DNA of 64,000 nucleotides from assembly GCF_021277265.1 (NCBI RefSeq), contig NZ_JAJSOH010000003.1, positions 1 through 64,000 on the forward strand, read 5' to 3'. Source of the DNA: Kineosporia rhizophila (GTDB lineage Bacteria > Actinomycetota > Actinomycetes > Actinomycetales > Kineosporiaceae). Shown one piece after another: positions 29,361 through 38,081 of the stretch. The notes under the pieces are model-generated. The model searched no databases and was not told where the DNA came from. It saw only the letters and a program-made list of their open reading frames with translations. Within the stretch, counting starts at the first letter, position 1. Each line of letters begins with the position of its first letter. Made by a program: the position numbers and the translations under genes.

Positions 29361-29401
29361 GCCGAGCCCTGAGCCGAGCACAGAACAGAAACACGCGTCG
29401 T

Positions 29402-29443
29402 GCCCCGGCGCCGGGTGTTGTGGAAGGCACCCGAGCGCCGGGC
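29402..29443. terminator. Bidirectional hairpin between WXG100 and FtsK/EccC genes
   Basis: GCCCCGGCGCCGGGTG (29402-29417) pairs with CACCCGAGCGCCGGGC (29428-29443) over a 10-base loop, with a small bulge. It lies in the 105-base gap between two convergent stops and can serve both strands. Confidence 0.7.
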
Positions 29444-29465
29444 AGGCGTACTACGAACGCGCCGC

Positions 29466-32400
29466 TCAGGCCACGCCCGCGGCCTGGATCGGCTGCACCG
29501 ACCGGCGGACGGCCAGGTAGCCCCGCCCGGGCGGCACCGGCAGGATCTGGTCGCGCTCCAGCGTGAAGCCCAGCTGGCGGGCGGCGAAGACCCCGGTGGG
29601 GGCCAGCACCAGACGGGTGCCGTTCTGGATCGACGTCTCCACCACCCGCGCCAGTGAGCGCACCGAGCCCTCGAGCACCGGCCCGGCGTCACCGCACAGC
29701 ACCAGCGCCCGGGTGCCGGCCGAGGCCGGATCGGCCAGATCCTCGAGCAGCGTGGGGGCGGGGGCGAAGTTCTCGATCCGCGCCTCGATCTTCATCTGAT
29801 CGAAGTCGTCCACCACCACCGCGTGACGTCCCCCCTCGAAGGGGGCCACCGCCGTCCTCAGTTTCTCGTCGTTCCAGGTGGTTCCGGACAGCACGGTCAA
29901 CTGCGGCGACAGCCCGGCCAGGGTCTGCAGCGGCGAGCGCGGCGGGGCGATGGCCAGCACCGGGATACCCACGTGCAGCAGCGACTGCACGATCGCGTTG
30001 GCGCTGGTGCTGCGGCCGCTGCCCTCGGGCCCGCTGATCAGCAGCAGGTGCGGGTCGTCGCCGAACAGGTCCACCCCGAGCGGTTCGATGTGGGGCCCAC
30101 CGCGTCCCAGCGGGATCCAGGTGGGGCTGGGCACGTTCTGCCAGAGGATGCGCTCGCCCAGCGGCACGTGCACCGGCAGCGCCGCGAGAGCGCGCGGCGC
30201 ACTGGTCAGGCTGTGGGCCTCGCGGGTGCGGGCGGTGAAGTCGGCCTCGTCCACCTGGAAGATCTGCACGTGGCAGCCGGTGGCCGTCTCGATGCCGCGG
30301 CCGGGCAGCCGGGGCGGCGGGCTGAACTGACCGCCGATCGCGGCCCGGCGGGCCGACTCGTTGGGGAAGGCCAGCAGGACGCGCCGGTTGAACAGGTCGG
30401 GCAGCCGGCCGTTGATCATCACCTGACCGCCGGTGACCACGACGTGCACGCCCACCGGGGGACCGCCCTGGATCACCTCGTAGAGCATGGTGAGGACGCT
30501 GGTCTCGTCGAACAGGCCCTGGTTGCGGTTCTCCAGGCCTTCCCAGCCGTCGACCAGGACCACCAGGGCCGGTCTCGGGGCGCCCGAGGCGAACCGTTCC
30601 CTCGTCCGTTTCTGGACCTCCTCGGCCAGCCAGGTGACCAGGCGGCGGATCCGGTCGGGCTCGCCGATGTGCATCACCGCGCCGGTGTGCGGCAGGGCCG
30701 CGCAGGCGTTGAGTTCGCCCTCGCGGTTGGCCACCACGTACAGGTGCACCTGGTCGCTGCGGTGGATCGAGACGCCGTTGATCAGGGCGCGCAGCGCGTT
30801 GGTGCGCCCGGACTGCGGGCCGCCGGCGATCATCCAGCGGTCGGTGCCGGCCAGGTCGAGGGCCAGGACCGGCTGCTCCTGGTTCTCCGGGTCGTCGGCC
30901 ACGGCGAAGGCCAGGGACCCGGGCGGCGCCATCCGCAGGTTGCCGGTGCGCAGCAGGGCGGGCAGCGGGGGCAGCAGCGGCCGCTTCATCGGCGGCAGGT
31001 TCGCCGCCCGCGAGGCCGCCTCGACCGCGGCGATGGACAGGGTCTGGTCGGTCTCGCCCCGCACCGGGCCGCCTCCGGCCGAGGGCCGGGGCAGGCCCAG
31101 CTGCGACCAGTCCACGTGCCGTACCGAGGCGGGCCGGGCGGTGCCGTCGGGCGGGGGATCGCCCAGGTAGCCGGACTGGAACGGCCGGGGCTGGCGGCTC
31201 TCGTCGAGGGTGCACAGGATCAGCCCGCGGCCCTTGAACCGGCCGGGGATGCCCACCGCGTCCGGGGTCCCGAGCACCTCGACGCTGTCGGACTTCTCGT
31301 TCTGGCGCAGGGTGATCCGCAGGCTGATGTTGTTCTTCATCTCCGGCGAGAGCTTGCCCTGCAGCGACTGGGTGGCGAAGACCAGGTGCATGCCCAGCGA
31401 GCGGCCCTTGCCGGCCACCGCCATCAGTTCCTTGGGGAAGTCGGGCGAGGTGTCCATCGCCCGCGCGTACTCGTCGAACACCATGACCAGACGCGGCAGC
31501 GCGGGCATCCGCGGATCGCTGCGGCGGGCCTTCCAGTAGTTGTCGATCTCACCGCCGTGCCGGCCGAGCATCGACTCGCGCCGGCGCACCTCGGCCCGCA
31601 CCGAGGCGAGCACCCGCTGGGCGGCGGCCTCGTCGAACTTCTGGGCCGGGTCGTCCTCGGTGTTGCGGATCAGCGCGACCACGTGCGGGCAGTGCTCGAA
31701 GGGCAGGAACGCGCTGCCGCCCTTGAAGTCGACCAGCACCAGGTTCAGCTCGTCCGGGCGGTTGGCCAGCAGCAGCGAGGTGACCAGGGTCTGCAGCAGG
31801 ATGCTCTTACCGGCGCCGGTGGCCCCGGCCAGCATGGTGTGCGGGCCCTGCCCGGCCAGGTCGACGGTGACCGGGCCCTGCGCGTCGGCGCCCAGCGGCA
31901 CCTCCAGCTGGGGGCCGGGGTGCTCGTCCCAGAGCTTGAGCACGTCTTCCGGGGTGGGCCGGGCCAGGCCGACCAGGTCGAGGAAGCGCTGCGGGTAGGG
32001 CAGGGCGCCCGGGTCGTCGCGGGCGCTGAGCCGGTCACGCATCGGGGCCAGGGCCCGGGCCAGCACCTCGGCCTGGCGGCTGCTGAAGCGCTCGGGCACG
32101 ATCGCGTCGGCCGTGCCGGACCGGTCGCCCCAGGCGGTGACCGTGTCACCGTCGAGCCGCACCAGGCCCCGGCAGTCGATCATGTCGCGGGTGTCGATGC
32201 AGATCGAGTAGACCCCGACCTCGGGCCCGTCGTGCAGCACCTCGCGGATGCCGGGCACCTTGCGCATCGACAGCGCGCCCTGCAGCACCACCACCACGTG
32301 CTGGTCGATGCGGGCGTTGTGCACCTCGCGCAGCGCGTCCTGGCGGATCGCGATGAGCTGCTTGAGCTCGTCCAGGCGGGCGCCCCGGGTGGCCGGGGTG

Positions 32401-33743
32401 ACCCCGATCGCGCACGGCGTCTCGCCGCCGTCACCGGCCACCACGTGCGGCAGCCAGCGCGTCCAGGCCAGGTCGGGGTCACCGTCGGGGGTGAGCACCA
32501 CGATCCGCAGATCGGCCGGGCTGCGCAGGGTGGCGAGCTGGGTGAGCAGCCAGTTGGCCACCTGGGTGGTGCGCTCGGGCGGCCCGACCAGGCCCAGCAC
32601 ACCGGTGGCGCGCAGGTCGACCGTCCAGGGCACGCCGCGCAGCCACGGGTCCTCGAACCCGACCCAGGGCTCACCGCGCAGCGTGATCGAGGCCGGCCGG
32701 TCGTACCGGCCGACCCGCAGCAGCAGCGCCTCGTCGGACTGGCCGTCGCGGGGCCACAGCCCGCGCACCGAACCGGAGGCGATCAGCGCGATGCTCTCCG
32801 GGTCGGGGGCCTGGGCGTGACGCACCTGGATCTCGGTGACCGTGGCCTGGTCGATCTGGCCGGCCACCCGGCTGCGGGAGTTCTCGAACTTCTCCATCCG
32901 CTCGCGGCGGGCCCGGCGCTCGAAGAAGGCCGTGGCGCCCATCGTGATCGGGGTGAAGGCGGCGAACAGCAGCATCGCCGGCTGCTTCATGATCAGGGCC
33001 ATCGCGACCCCGAGCAGCATCGGCACGAACATGGCCACGACCATGGCGCCCTTGCTGCTGCCCTCGGCCGGGGCGCTGGGGAAGCTCAGGTCGAGGGGGG
33101 AGACCCGGGGCGTGGGCGCGTAGGCGCGGTCGAACTCCAGGTGCGCGTCGGTGGTGCGGCTCAGCTGCACCGGCGGTCCGGGGGAGGCGATCACCTGCAG
33201 CACGTCGTCGCCGACCTGGAACCGCTGACCGGGGGCCAGGAATCGGGGGGCACCGATCCGCTCGCCCTCCACGGTGATCCCGTTGGCCTGGTCGGCGGCC
33301 TCGGTGACCTGGATCGTGATGCCCTCGCGGGCCGCCGAGATGTGCGCGTGCTCGCGGGAGATCTTGGGGTCGCGCAGTTTCACGTCGGCCCCGGCCGAGC
33401 GCCCCAGCGTGCTCGTGCCCTCGGGCAGGAACAGGGAGCGCCCGGCGTCGGGGCCGCTGAGCACCAGCAGGCGGGCAACCAGGTTGGGCGCCACCGGCCG
33501 GGTCAGCGGCCCGGGCTGCCCGATGGTCAGGTACGAGCCGACCGTGAGCGGGCTGTTCTCGATGACCTCGTCGGGGTCGAGCCACTCGTGCCCCACGTAG
33601 CAGGGGCGATCGCCCACACGGAAGGGCAGCGCCGCCAGCAGCGAGCGCACGGTGCTCTCGCCGGACGCGCTGATCTCGACGTCGTGCTCCGCCCCGCCCT
33701 GTGGATCGAGCTGTGGATCGAGCACCGTCAGCCGGATGATCAA
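29466..33743 (-). CDS. FHA-FtsK/SpoIIIE type VII secretion ATPase (EccC/EssC-like)
   Basis: 1,425 residues, from a TTG start at 33743 with GGGGGAAACGG upstream; homologues begin with the same MIIRLTV-like strand. Order: ubiquitin-like N-terminus (1-75), FHA domain (about 105-170; LGRSAGADVKL, ISREHAHIS), membrane helix pair (about 236-275), then three ATPase domains. D1 has canonical GATGAGKS (K646) and Walker B VMVFDEYARA. D2 has GGPQSGRT (R980) and D3 GPEGSGRS (R1244), both with Arg in place of the Walker Lys. The FHA-first layout is that of EssC rather than mycobacterial EccCa/b. It is the motor that would recognise and export the WXG100 protein. Convergent to the rest of the locus, with its own promoter. 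Confidence 0.93.
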   Translation of the reverse strand: MIIRLTVLDPQLDPQGGAEHDVEISASGESTVRSLLAALPFRVGDRPCYVGHEWLDPDEVIENSPLTVGSYLTIGQPGPLTRPVAPNLVARLLVLSGPDAGRSLFLPEGTSTLGRSAGADVKLRDPKISREHAHISAAREGITIQVTEAADQANGITVEGERIGAPRFLAPGQRFQVGDDVLQVIASPGPPVQLSRTTDAHLEFDRAYAPTPRVSPLDLSFPSAPAEGSSKGAMVVAMFVPMLLGVAMALIMKQPAMLLFAAFTPITMGATAFFERRARRERMEKFENSRSRVAGQIDQATVTEIQVRHAQAPDPESIALIASGSVRGLWPRDGQSDEALLLRVGRYDRPASITLRGEPWVGFEDPWLRGVPWTVDLRATGVLGLVGPPERTTQVANWLLTQLATLRSPADLRIVVLTPDGDPDLAWTRWLPHVVAGDGGETPCAIGVTPATRGARLDELKQLIAIRQDALREVHNARIDQHVVVVLQGALSMRKVPGIREVLHDGPEVGVYSICIDTRDMIDCRGLVRLDGDTVTAWGDRSGTADAIVPERFSSRQAEVLARALAPMRDRLSARDDPGALPYPQRFLDLVGLARPTPEDVLKLWDEHPGPQLEVPLGADAQGPVTVDLAGQGPHTMLAGATGAGKSILLQTLVTSLLLANRPDELNLVLVDFKGGSAFLPFEHCPHVVALIRNTEDDPAQKFDEAAAQRVLASVRAEVRRRESMLGRHGGEIDNYWKARRSDPRMPALPRLVMVFDEYARAMDTSPDFPKELMAVAGKGRSLGMHLVFATQSLQGKLSPEMKNNISLRITLRQNEKSDSVEVLGTPDAVGIPGRFKGRGLILCTLDESRQPRPFQSGYLGDPPPDGTARPASVRHVDWSQLGLPRPSAGGGPVRGETDQTLSIAAVEAASRAANLPPMKRPLLPPLPALLRTGNLRMAPPGSLAFAVADDPENQEQPVLALDLAGTDRWMIAGGPQSGRTNALRALINGVSIHRSDQVHLYVVANREGELNACAALPHTGAVMHIGEPDRIRRLVTWLAEEVQKRTRERFASGAPRPALVVLVDGWEGLENRNQGLFDETSVLTMLYEVIQGGPPVGVHVVVTGGQVMINGRLPDLFNRRVLLAFPNESARRAAIGGQFSPPPRLPGRGIETATGCHVQIFQVDEADFTARTREAHSLTSAPRALAALPVHVPLGERILWQNVPSPTWIPLGRGGPHIEPLGVDLFGDDPHLLLISGPEGSGRSTSANAIVQSLLHVGIPVLAIAPPRSPLQTLAGLSPQLTVLSGTTWNDEKLRTAVAPFEGGRHAVVVDDFDQMKIEARIENFAPAPTLLEDLADPASAGTRALVLCGDAGPVLEGSVRSLARVVETSIQNGTRLVLAPTGVFAARQLGFTLERDQILPVPPGRGYLAVRRSVQPIQAAGVA

Positions 33744-33782
33744 ACCGTTTCCCCCACGGATCGGCCTAGTGATGACCGACCG

Positions 33783-33788
33783 ATCCTA
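33783..33788 (-). promoter_or_regulatory. -10-like TAGGAT upstream of the FtsK-like gene
   Basis: TAGGAT on the minus strand lies 39 bases before the TTG start. No convincing -35 accompanies it. Confidence 0.3.
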
Positions 33789-33841
33789 GAGGGACATTCG
33801 CGCCGGTTTCGGCACGAATACCCTGGGTTACGGCACTACTC

Positions 33842-35329
33842 TCAATGGTGGACGTCGGTCAGTTCCAGTTCCCGGGGGATCCAGCACCACACCACGACGG
33901 CCGCGATCGCGACCATCAGGGCCCCGATGAGCCCCACGGCGGCGAAGGCATTGGTGAACGATTCGCCTGCCGCCTCCTGGAACCTGGTTCCCACTGACCC
34001 GGCGACCGATTCGGTGACGGCGTCACCGGCGTCCCCAGGTAGCCCCGAGCGGTAGACGACCCCGGCGATGCTGCCCAGCACGGCCACCCCGAGCACGGCC
34101 CCGATCTCGAAGGACATCTCCTCGATGGCGGCGGCCGAGCCGGCCTGGTGCACCGGTGAGCGGCCCATGATCAGTGCCGACCCGACGCCGAGGGCGGCGC
34201 CGCCGAGGCCGACCATGAAGAACGCGACGGCCAGGCCCGCGTACGGGATCGGCCGGGGCAGCAGGAAGACCGTGGCCAGGCCCGCTGCGGTGACCAGCAG
34301 GCCGGAGGTGATCACGGTGCGCACCCCGATCCGGCCGGCCAGGGCCGGGGCGAACGGCGAGCCGATCAGGCCACCCAGGGCGGTGGGCAGCAGGGCGGCC
34401 CCGGCGGCCAGCGGCGACCAGCCCTGCACCAGCTGCAGCCACTGAGAACCGACCAGCAGCAGGGCCATGAACACGGTGCTGTGCGAAAGCGCCGAGAGCA
34501 CGCCGGAACGGAACACCGGGTCGGCGAAAAGACCCACCGCCAGCATGGGCTCGCTCTGCACCAGGCAGCGCCGCACGAAGGCGGCCATCGCCAGCAGGCC
34601 GGCCACCAGGACGGCCACGGTGGGCACGTCGAGGCCGTACTTGCTCAGATGCTTGATGGCGTAGACGATCCCGACCATCCCGCCGACCGACAGCAGCACG
34701 CCCACCGCGTCCAGGCGCGCGGGGCGCTCGGACCGGCTCTCCGGCAGCAGGAAGATCCCGGCCACGGCGGCCACCAGCATCAGCGGCACGTTGAGCAGGA
34801 AGGCCGAGTGCCAGCTGAACACCTCCAGCAGCACGCCGGCCACGATCGGGCCGATCGCGCCGCCCAGAGAGGCCATTGCCGCCCAGATGCCCAGCGCCAG
34901 CGCCCGTTCGCCCGGCTCGGGGAACAGGGCGCGGATCAGCGAGAGCGTGGTCGGCATGATCATCGCGCCGCCGACGCCGAGGAGCACCCGCAGGGCGATG
35001 ACGGCGCCGGGGGAGTCGGCGAACAGCACCAGCAGCGAGGTCAGCCCGAACACGGTGAAACCGGCCAGCAGCATGCGTTTGCGGCCCACCCGGTCGGCCA
35101 GGGCGGCCACCGGTACGAGCAGGCCGGCCAGCACCACCGGGTAGGCGTCGACGATCCACAGCTGGGAGACCAGGCTGGGCTGCAGGTCGGCGATCAGGTC
35201 GGGCAGGGCGACGTTCAGCACCGTCATGTCCATGACCACGACGAGCAGGCTGGCGGCCAGGACGGCGAGGCCGGCCCAGCGCCGCGGGGGTGACTCGATC
35301 TTCGCCACGGGGGCGGTCCGGGTGCTCAT
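33842..35329 (-). CDS. MFS drug efflux transporter, DHA2 (14-helix) family
   Basis: 495 residues with about 14 helices. Family motifs: LNVALPDLIADLQPS in helix 1, GRKRMLLAGF in the 2-3 loop, and motif C GAIGPIVAGVL. This is the EmrB/QacA class that exports lipophilic drugs with protons. It overlaps the upstream tetR stop by four bases, forming a two-gene leftward operon. Confidence 0.88.
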   Translation of the reverse strand: MSTRTAPVAKIESPPRRWAGLAVLAASLLVVVMDMTVLNVALPDLIADLQPSLVSQLWIVDAYPVVLAGLLVPVAALADRVGRKRMLLAGFTVFGLTSLLVLFADSPGAVIALRVLLGVGGAMIMPTTLSLIRALFPEPGERALALGIWAAMASLGGAIGPIVAGVLLEVFSWHSAFLLNVPLMLVAAVAGIFLLPESRSERPARLDAVGVLLSVGGMVGIVYAIKHLSKYGLDVPTVAVLVAGLLAMAAFVRRCLVQSEPMLAVGLFADPVFRSGVLSALSHSTVFMALLLVGSQWLQLVQGWSPLAAGAALLPTALGGLIGSPFAPALAGRIGVRTVITSGLLVTAAGLATVFLLPRPIPYAGLAVAFFMVGLGGAALGVGSALIMGRSPVHQAGSAAAIEEMSFEIGAVLGVAVLGSIAGVVYRSGLPGDAGDAVTESVAGSVGTRFQEAAGESFTNAFAAVGLIGALMVAIAAVVVWCWIPRELELTDVHH

Positions 35330-35886
35330 CGGGCGCGGGTCCCTTCCAGGAAGGTGACCACCACGTAGGCGTCGAGGTCCTGGCGGGCGACCCGGCCGAC
35401 CGTGACCGCGTCGCGGGCGGCGACGAGGATGCCGTACACCGCGGAGGACAGCCAGCGCGGGTCGAGGTCGCTGCGCAGCAGCCCGGCCTTCTGCCCGGCG
35501 GCCAGCAGTGCCGTCTCCTGCCAGGCCAGCTCCTCGGTGCGGGCCACCAGGTCAGGGGCCACCCGCAGGTAGGGGTCGGTCAGGGCGAAGCCGAACTCGT
35601 CGTAGTCGGCCAGGTAGCGGCTGAGCACGTCGCGGATGCAGGCCTCGATCCGCCCGGCGTCGCCGGAGGCGATGGCCTCGGACACGCCGGCCTCGGCCAT
35701 GCTCTGCTCCCAGCGGTTCAGGGAGCGGGTGCCCAGTTCGTGCAGCAGTTCGTCACGGGTGGAGAAGTGGCGGTGCAACGTGGCCCGGCCCACCCCGGCC
35801 GCGGCGGCCAGGTCGGCCATCGAGGCCCGGGCATCGGTGTTCAGACGGCGTACGGCCGCGGCCAGGATCGCGTCCCGGGAAGTCAT
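35326..35886 (-). CDS. TetR-family repressor of the efflux pump
   Basis: 186 residues. N-terminal helix-turn-helix MADLAAAAGVGRATLHRHF. The C-terminal part is ligand-binding and of unknown specificity. First gene of the operon with the DHA2 transporter; two matched operators lie just upstream, so autoregulation and drug-induced efflux are the likely logic. Confidence 0.87.
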   Translation of the reverse strand: MTSRDAILAAAVRRLNTDARASMADLAAAAGVGRATLHRHFSTRDELLHELGTRSLNRWEQSMAEAGVSEAIASGDAGRIEACIRDVLSRYLADYDEFGFALTDPYLRVAPDLVARTEELAWQETALLAAGQKAGLLRSDLDPRWLSSAVYGILVAARDAVTVGRVARQDLDAYVVVTFLEGTRAR

Positions 35887-35909
35887 GGTGAGTCCTTCGG
35901 AAGACTTGC

Positions 35910-35947
35910 TGAGACATCACTGTCTCATGTGAGACAGATCTGTCTCA
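35910..35947 (-). promoter_or_regulatory. Two tandem TetR operators
   Basis: TGAGACA-N4-TGTCTCA occurs twice: 35910-35927 (centre TCAC) and 35930-35947 (centre GATC, a perfect 18-base palindrome). The two are 20 bases apart centre to centre, on nearly the same helix face, and begin 24 bases upstream of the tetR start. Confidence 0.85.
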
Positions 35948-35983
35948 ACAAGTATTCCCGGGGCCCACCCGGGATCCACCCGG

Positions 35984-36397
35984 TCAGCCCCCGATGCCGC
36001 CCGAACTGCCGGACTCGCCGTTGCGGGGTGGCTCCAGGCAGGTGACCGTCCCGTCCGGCTCGTCGAGGTAGCGCTCGGTCTTCTTGGGGCAGTCCTCGTC
36101 GGTGGGCACGTTGGGGCCGCTGACGTAGTCGTGGTCCTCGGAGCAGAACACCTCCGCGAGCGGCTCGCCCTCGGCGTCCTCGCTGCCGTCGTTCGCCCAG
36201 CACACGTCGTCCACCGAGTACCCGTCCGGCGTGGTGGCGAACAGCAGGGCCCCGGCCATGATGAAGCCGGCGACCACGGTGATACCGCCACCCACCAACC
36301 CGAGCACGCCCAGACCGATAAAGACCCCCTTGCGGCGTCGGCTCTCGGTCCGCGGGTCGATCAGCGGTTGCCAGTTGTGAGGGGGTCTCGGGCGCAC
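35984..36397 (-). CDS. Small single-pass membrane protein with four external cysteines
   Basis: 137 residues from GTG 36397; that start overlaps the hydrolase gene by 37 bases and is uncertain, but no other in-frame start precedes the membrane helix (GVFIGLGVLGLVGGGITVVA, about 24-43). The outside part has DDVCW, EVFCSEDHDY, DEDCPKK and TVTCLEPP, probably two disulfides. The Cys-HD...CP...CL spacing recalls the LppU/SCO3897-type actinobacterial lipoprotein family, which I mention only as a resemblance. Function unknown. Confidence 0.6.
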   Translation of the reverse strand: MRPRPPHNWQPLIDPRTESRRRKGVFIGLGVLGLVGGGITVVAGFIMAGALLFATTPDGYSVDDVCWANDGSEDAEGEPLAEVFCSEDHDYVSGPNVPTDEDCPKKTERYLDEPDGTVTCLEPPRNGESGSSGGIGG

Positions 36398-37446
36398 GCT
36401 GCATCTTGCGGTGCAGAAGAGGCGGGTGTCTGCCCGTTTTCCGTTTCGTGACTTTTACGATCGGCCGTCCGGGTGGCGGCGTACTCGGCCAGTGCGTCGA
36501 GAAAACCGGGCGCCATCAGCCGGCGGGGCCGGAACACGGCGGTCAGCAGACCACGTACCTGCGACTGCTCCACATCGGTGCGAGCCAGTGAGTGGGCGGC
36601 CCCGGCGAACCATCTCACCTGCAGTTTCTGTGGTCCGAGGACGGAACGGTAGATCCGTTCGGTCTCGTGCGCGTCCACGTTCTGGTCATGGCCGGCCAGG
36701 ACCAGCAGCACCGGCGTGCCTCGCGCCGCCAGGTCGTGCAGGGCGCAGGTGGCGTCGCTGCGAAAGTTCTTCAGCACGAAGCCCCAGCGGGCCCGGCTCA
36801 TCGGCTCACCGTCCGGATCGGCGGCCAGGTAGTCGTCGTAGTCGCCGTTGCGCTCCAGAACGGCGTTGATCCGCTCTCTCTCCTTCAGCGCTGCATCAAG
36901 GTCGGCGGCCGTCGCCCGGAGGTTGAACTCGCCCTGCCGCAGCCAGTTGATCGCGGGGGAGAGCAGAACCACGAAGGAGATGCGCGGATCATCCGCCGCC
37001 ACCTGCGGCACGACCCAGCCGCCCTGGCTGGCGCCCCACAACCCGACCTCGTCCGGGTTCAGCTCTGACCGCTGCCGCAACTGCCCGACCACTTGCGTCA
37101 CCTCACGTGCCCGCTCGGCCTGGTCCTGGGTGAGCCAGTCGCCCTCCGATCCGCCTACCCCTGGCTTGCTCCAGGAGACCGAGGCCACCCCCGCCTTGGC
37201 CAGCGCCTCGAACTGAGGCCGGTACAGGCCGTCGTTGGTGGCCTCGACCGGCCCGTCGCCGTGCACGAACACCACCACCGGCACCGGCCCCGATCGCTGC
37301 CGCGGAAGAGTGAGCACGGCGTCCAGCTGCCCCTGCGGCCCGGTGAGGCGGATCCGGCGCTCATCCATCTCGAAGTGGTTACCCGCAACGGCGAGCCCGG
37401 TCAGAACGAGGACCACCGCCCCCAGGGCGGCCAGCCAGCGACGCAT
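36361..37446 (-). CDS. Membrane-anchored alpha/beta hydrolase
   Basis: 361 residues. An N-terminal signal anchor (WLAALGAVVLVLTGLAVAG) suggests it acts outside. Oxyanion region VVFVHGDGPVEAT, nucleophile Ser in LWGASQGGWVV, acid in LAGHDQNVD and His in AGAAHSLA make a full triad. It resembles dienelactone hydrolase/acyl-peptidase-like serine hydrolases. Substrate unknown. The last 35 residues look disordered. Confidence 0.8.
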   Translation of the reverse strand: MRRWLAALGAVVLVLTGLAVAGNHFEMDERRIRLTGPQGQLDAVLTLPRQRSGPVPVVVFVHGDGPVEATNDGLYRPQFEALAKAGVASVSWSKPGVGGSEGDWLTQDQAERAREVTQVVGQLRQRSELNPDEVGLWGASQGGWVVPQVAADDPRISFVVLLSPAINWLRQGEFNLRATAADLDAALKERERINAVLERNGDYDDYLAADPDGEPMSRARWGFVLKNFRSDATCALHDLAARGTPVLLVLAGHDQNVDAHETERIYRSVLGPQKLQVRWFAGAAHSLARTDVEQSQVRGLLTAVFRPRRLMAPGFLDALAEYAATRTADRKSHETENGQTPASSAPQDAACARDPLTTGNR

Positions 37447-37462
37447 GATCTATCCTTTCAGC

Positions 37463-37472
37463 AACGATCGTT
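37463..37472. promoter_or_regulatory. Short palindrome in the divergent gap before the GNAT-PaaX pair
   Basis: AACGATCGTT is a perfect 10-base palindrome in the 47-base gap between the hydrolase and GNAT genes. It could be a site for the PaaX-like regulator, but the motif is short. Confidence 0.3.
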
Positions 37473-37493
37473 TCCTCGACGATAGGTCATCAC

Positions 37494-38081
37494 ATGGAGA
37501 TCCGGATACACCGGGCCGTCCCCCGCGGAGCCGAGGCCGACGCGGCCCGCCTCTACGGCGATGCGTTCGGGTCGAAGTTGCGGCCAGGGCTGGGCACCGG
37601 CGCGGTCCGGGAGCGGTTCCTGGCCGCGGCACTGCGGCCCGATCGGATGGTGTGCGCGGAGGTCGACGGCGTGGTCTGCGGGGTGGTCGGGCTCAATCTC
37701 GACGGCGACGGCGCGTTCTCGATCACCTGGCGCTCCCTGCGCGAGCACTACGGCGCGAGCGCCTGGTGGCGGATGCTGCTGCTTCTGCCGCTGCACCGCG
37801 AACCCCGGAAGGGCCACCTGCTTTTGGACGGGATCGCGGTCGATGCGCGGATGCGTGGCCGTGGGGTGGGTGGCCGGCTTCTGGACGAGGTGGACCGGAT
37901 CGCCGCCGAGCAGGGGTTCGACCGCATCGGTCTCTCGGTGATCGACAGCAACCCCCGGGCGCGGGCGCTGTACGAGCGGCACGGCTACTCGGCTGCGCGG
38001 ACCGAGCGGGTCGGCGCGCTGGGGGATCTCTACGGTGGTTTCCGGTCGGTCACCAAGATGGTCAAGGAGGTCGGGGCGTGA
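37494..38081 (+). CDS. GNAT-family N-acetyltransferase
   Basis: 195 residues. Acetyl-CoA-binding motif A is LDGIAVDARMRGRGVGGRLL, with the (R/Q)xxGxG/A core RGRGVG, and motif B is NPRARALYERHGY. Substrate unknown. Its stop overlaps the next gene's GTG by four bases, so it is co-translated with the PaaX-type regulator. Confidence 0.85.
   Translation: MEIRIHRAVPRGAEADAARLYGDAFGSKLRPGLGTGAVRERFLAAALRPDRMVCAEVDGVVCGVVGLNLDGDGAFSITWRSLREHYGASAWWRMLLLLPLHREPRKGHLLLDGIAVDARMRGRGVGGRLLDEVDRIAAEQGFDRIGLSVIDSNPRARALYERHGYSAARTERVGALGDLYGGFRSVTKMVKEVGA

Noticed and set aside
29823..34055. 1,410-residue plus-strand frame
   Set aside because: Antisense of the FHA-FtsK gene, which has clear Walker motifs on the minus strand.
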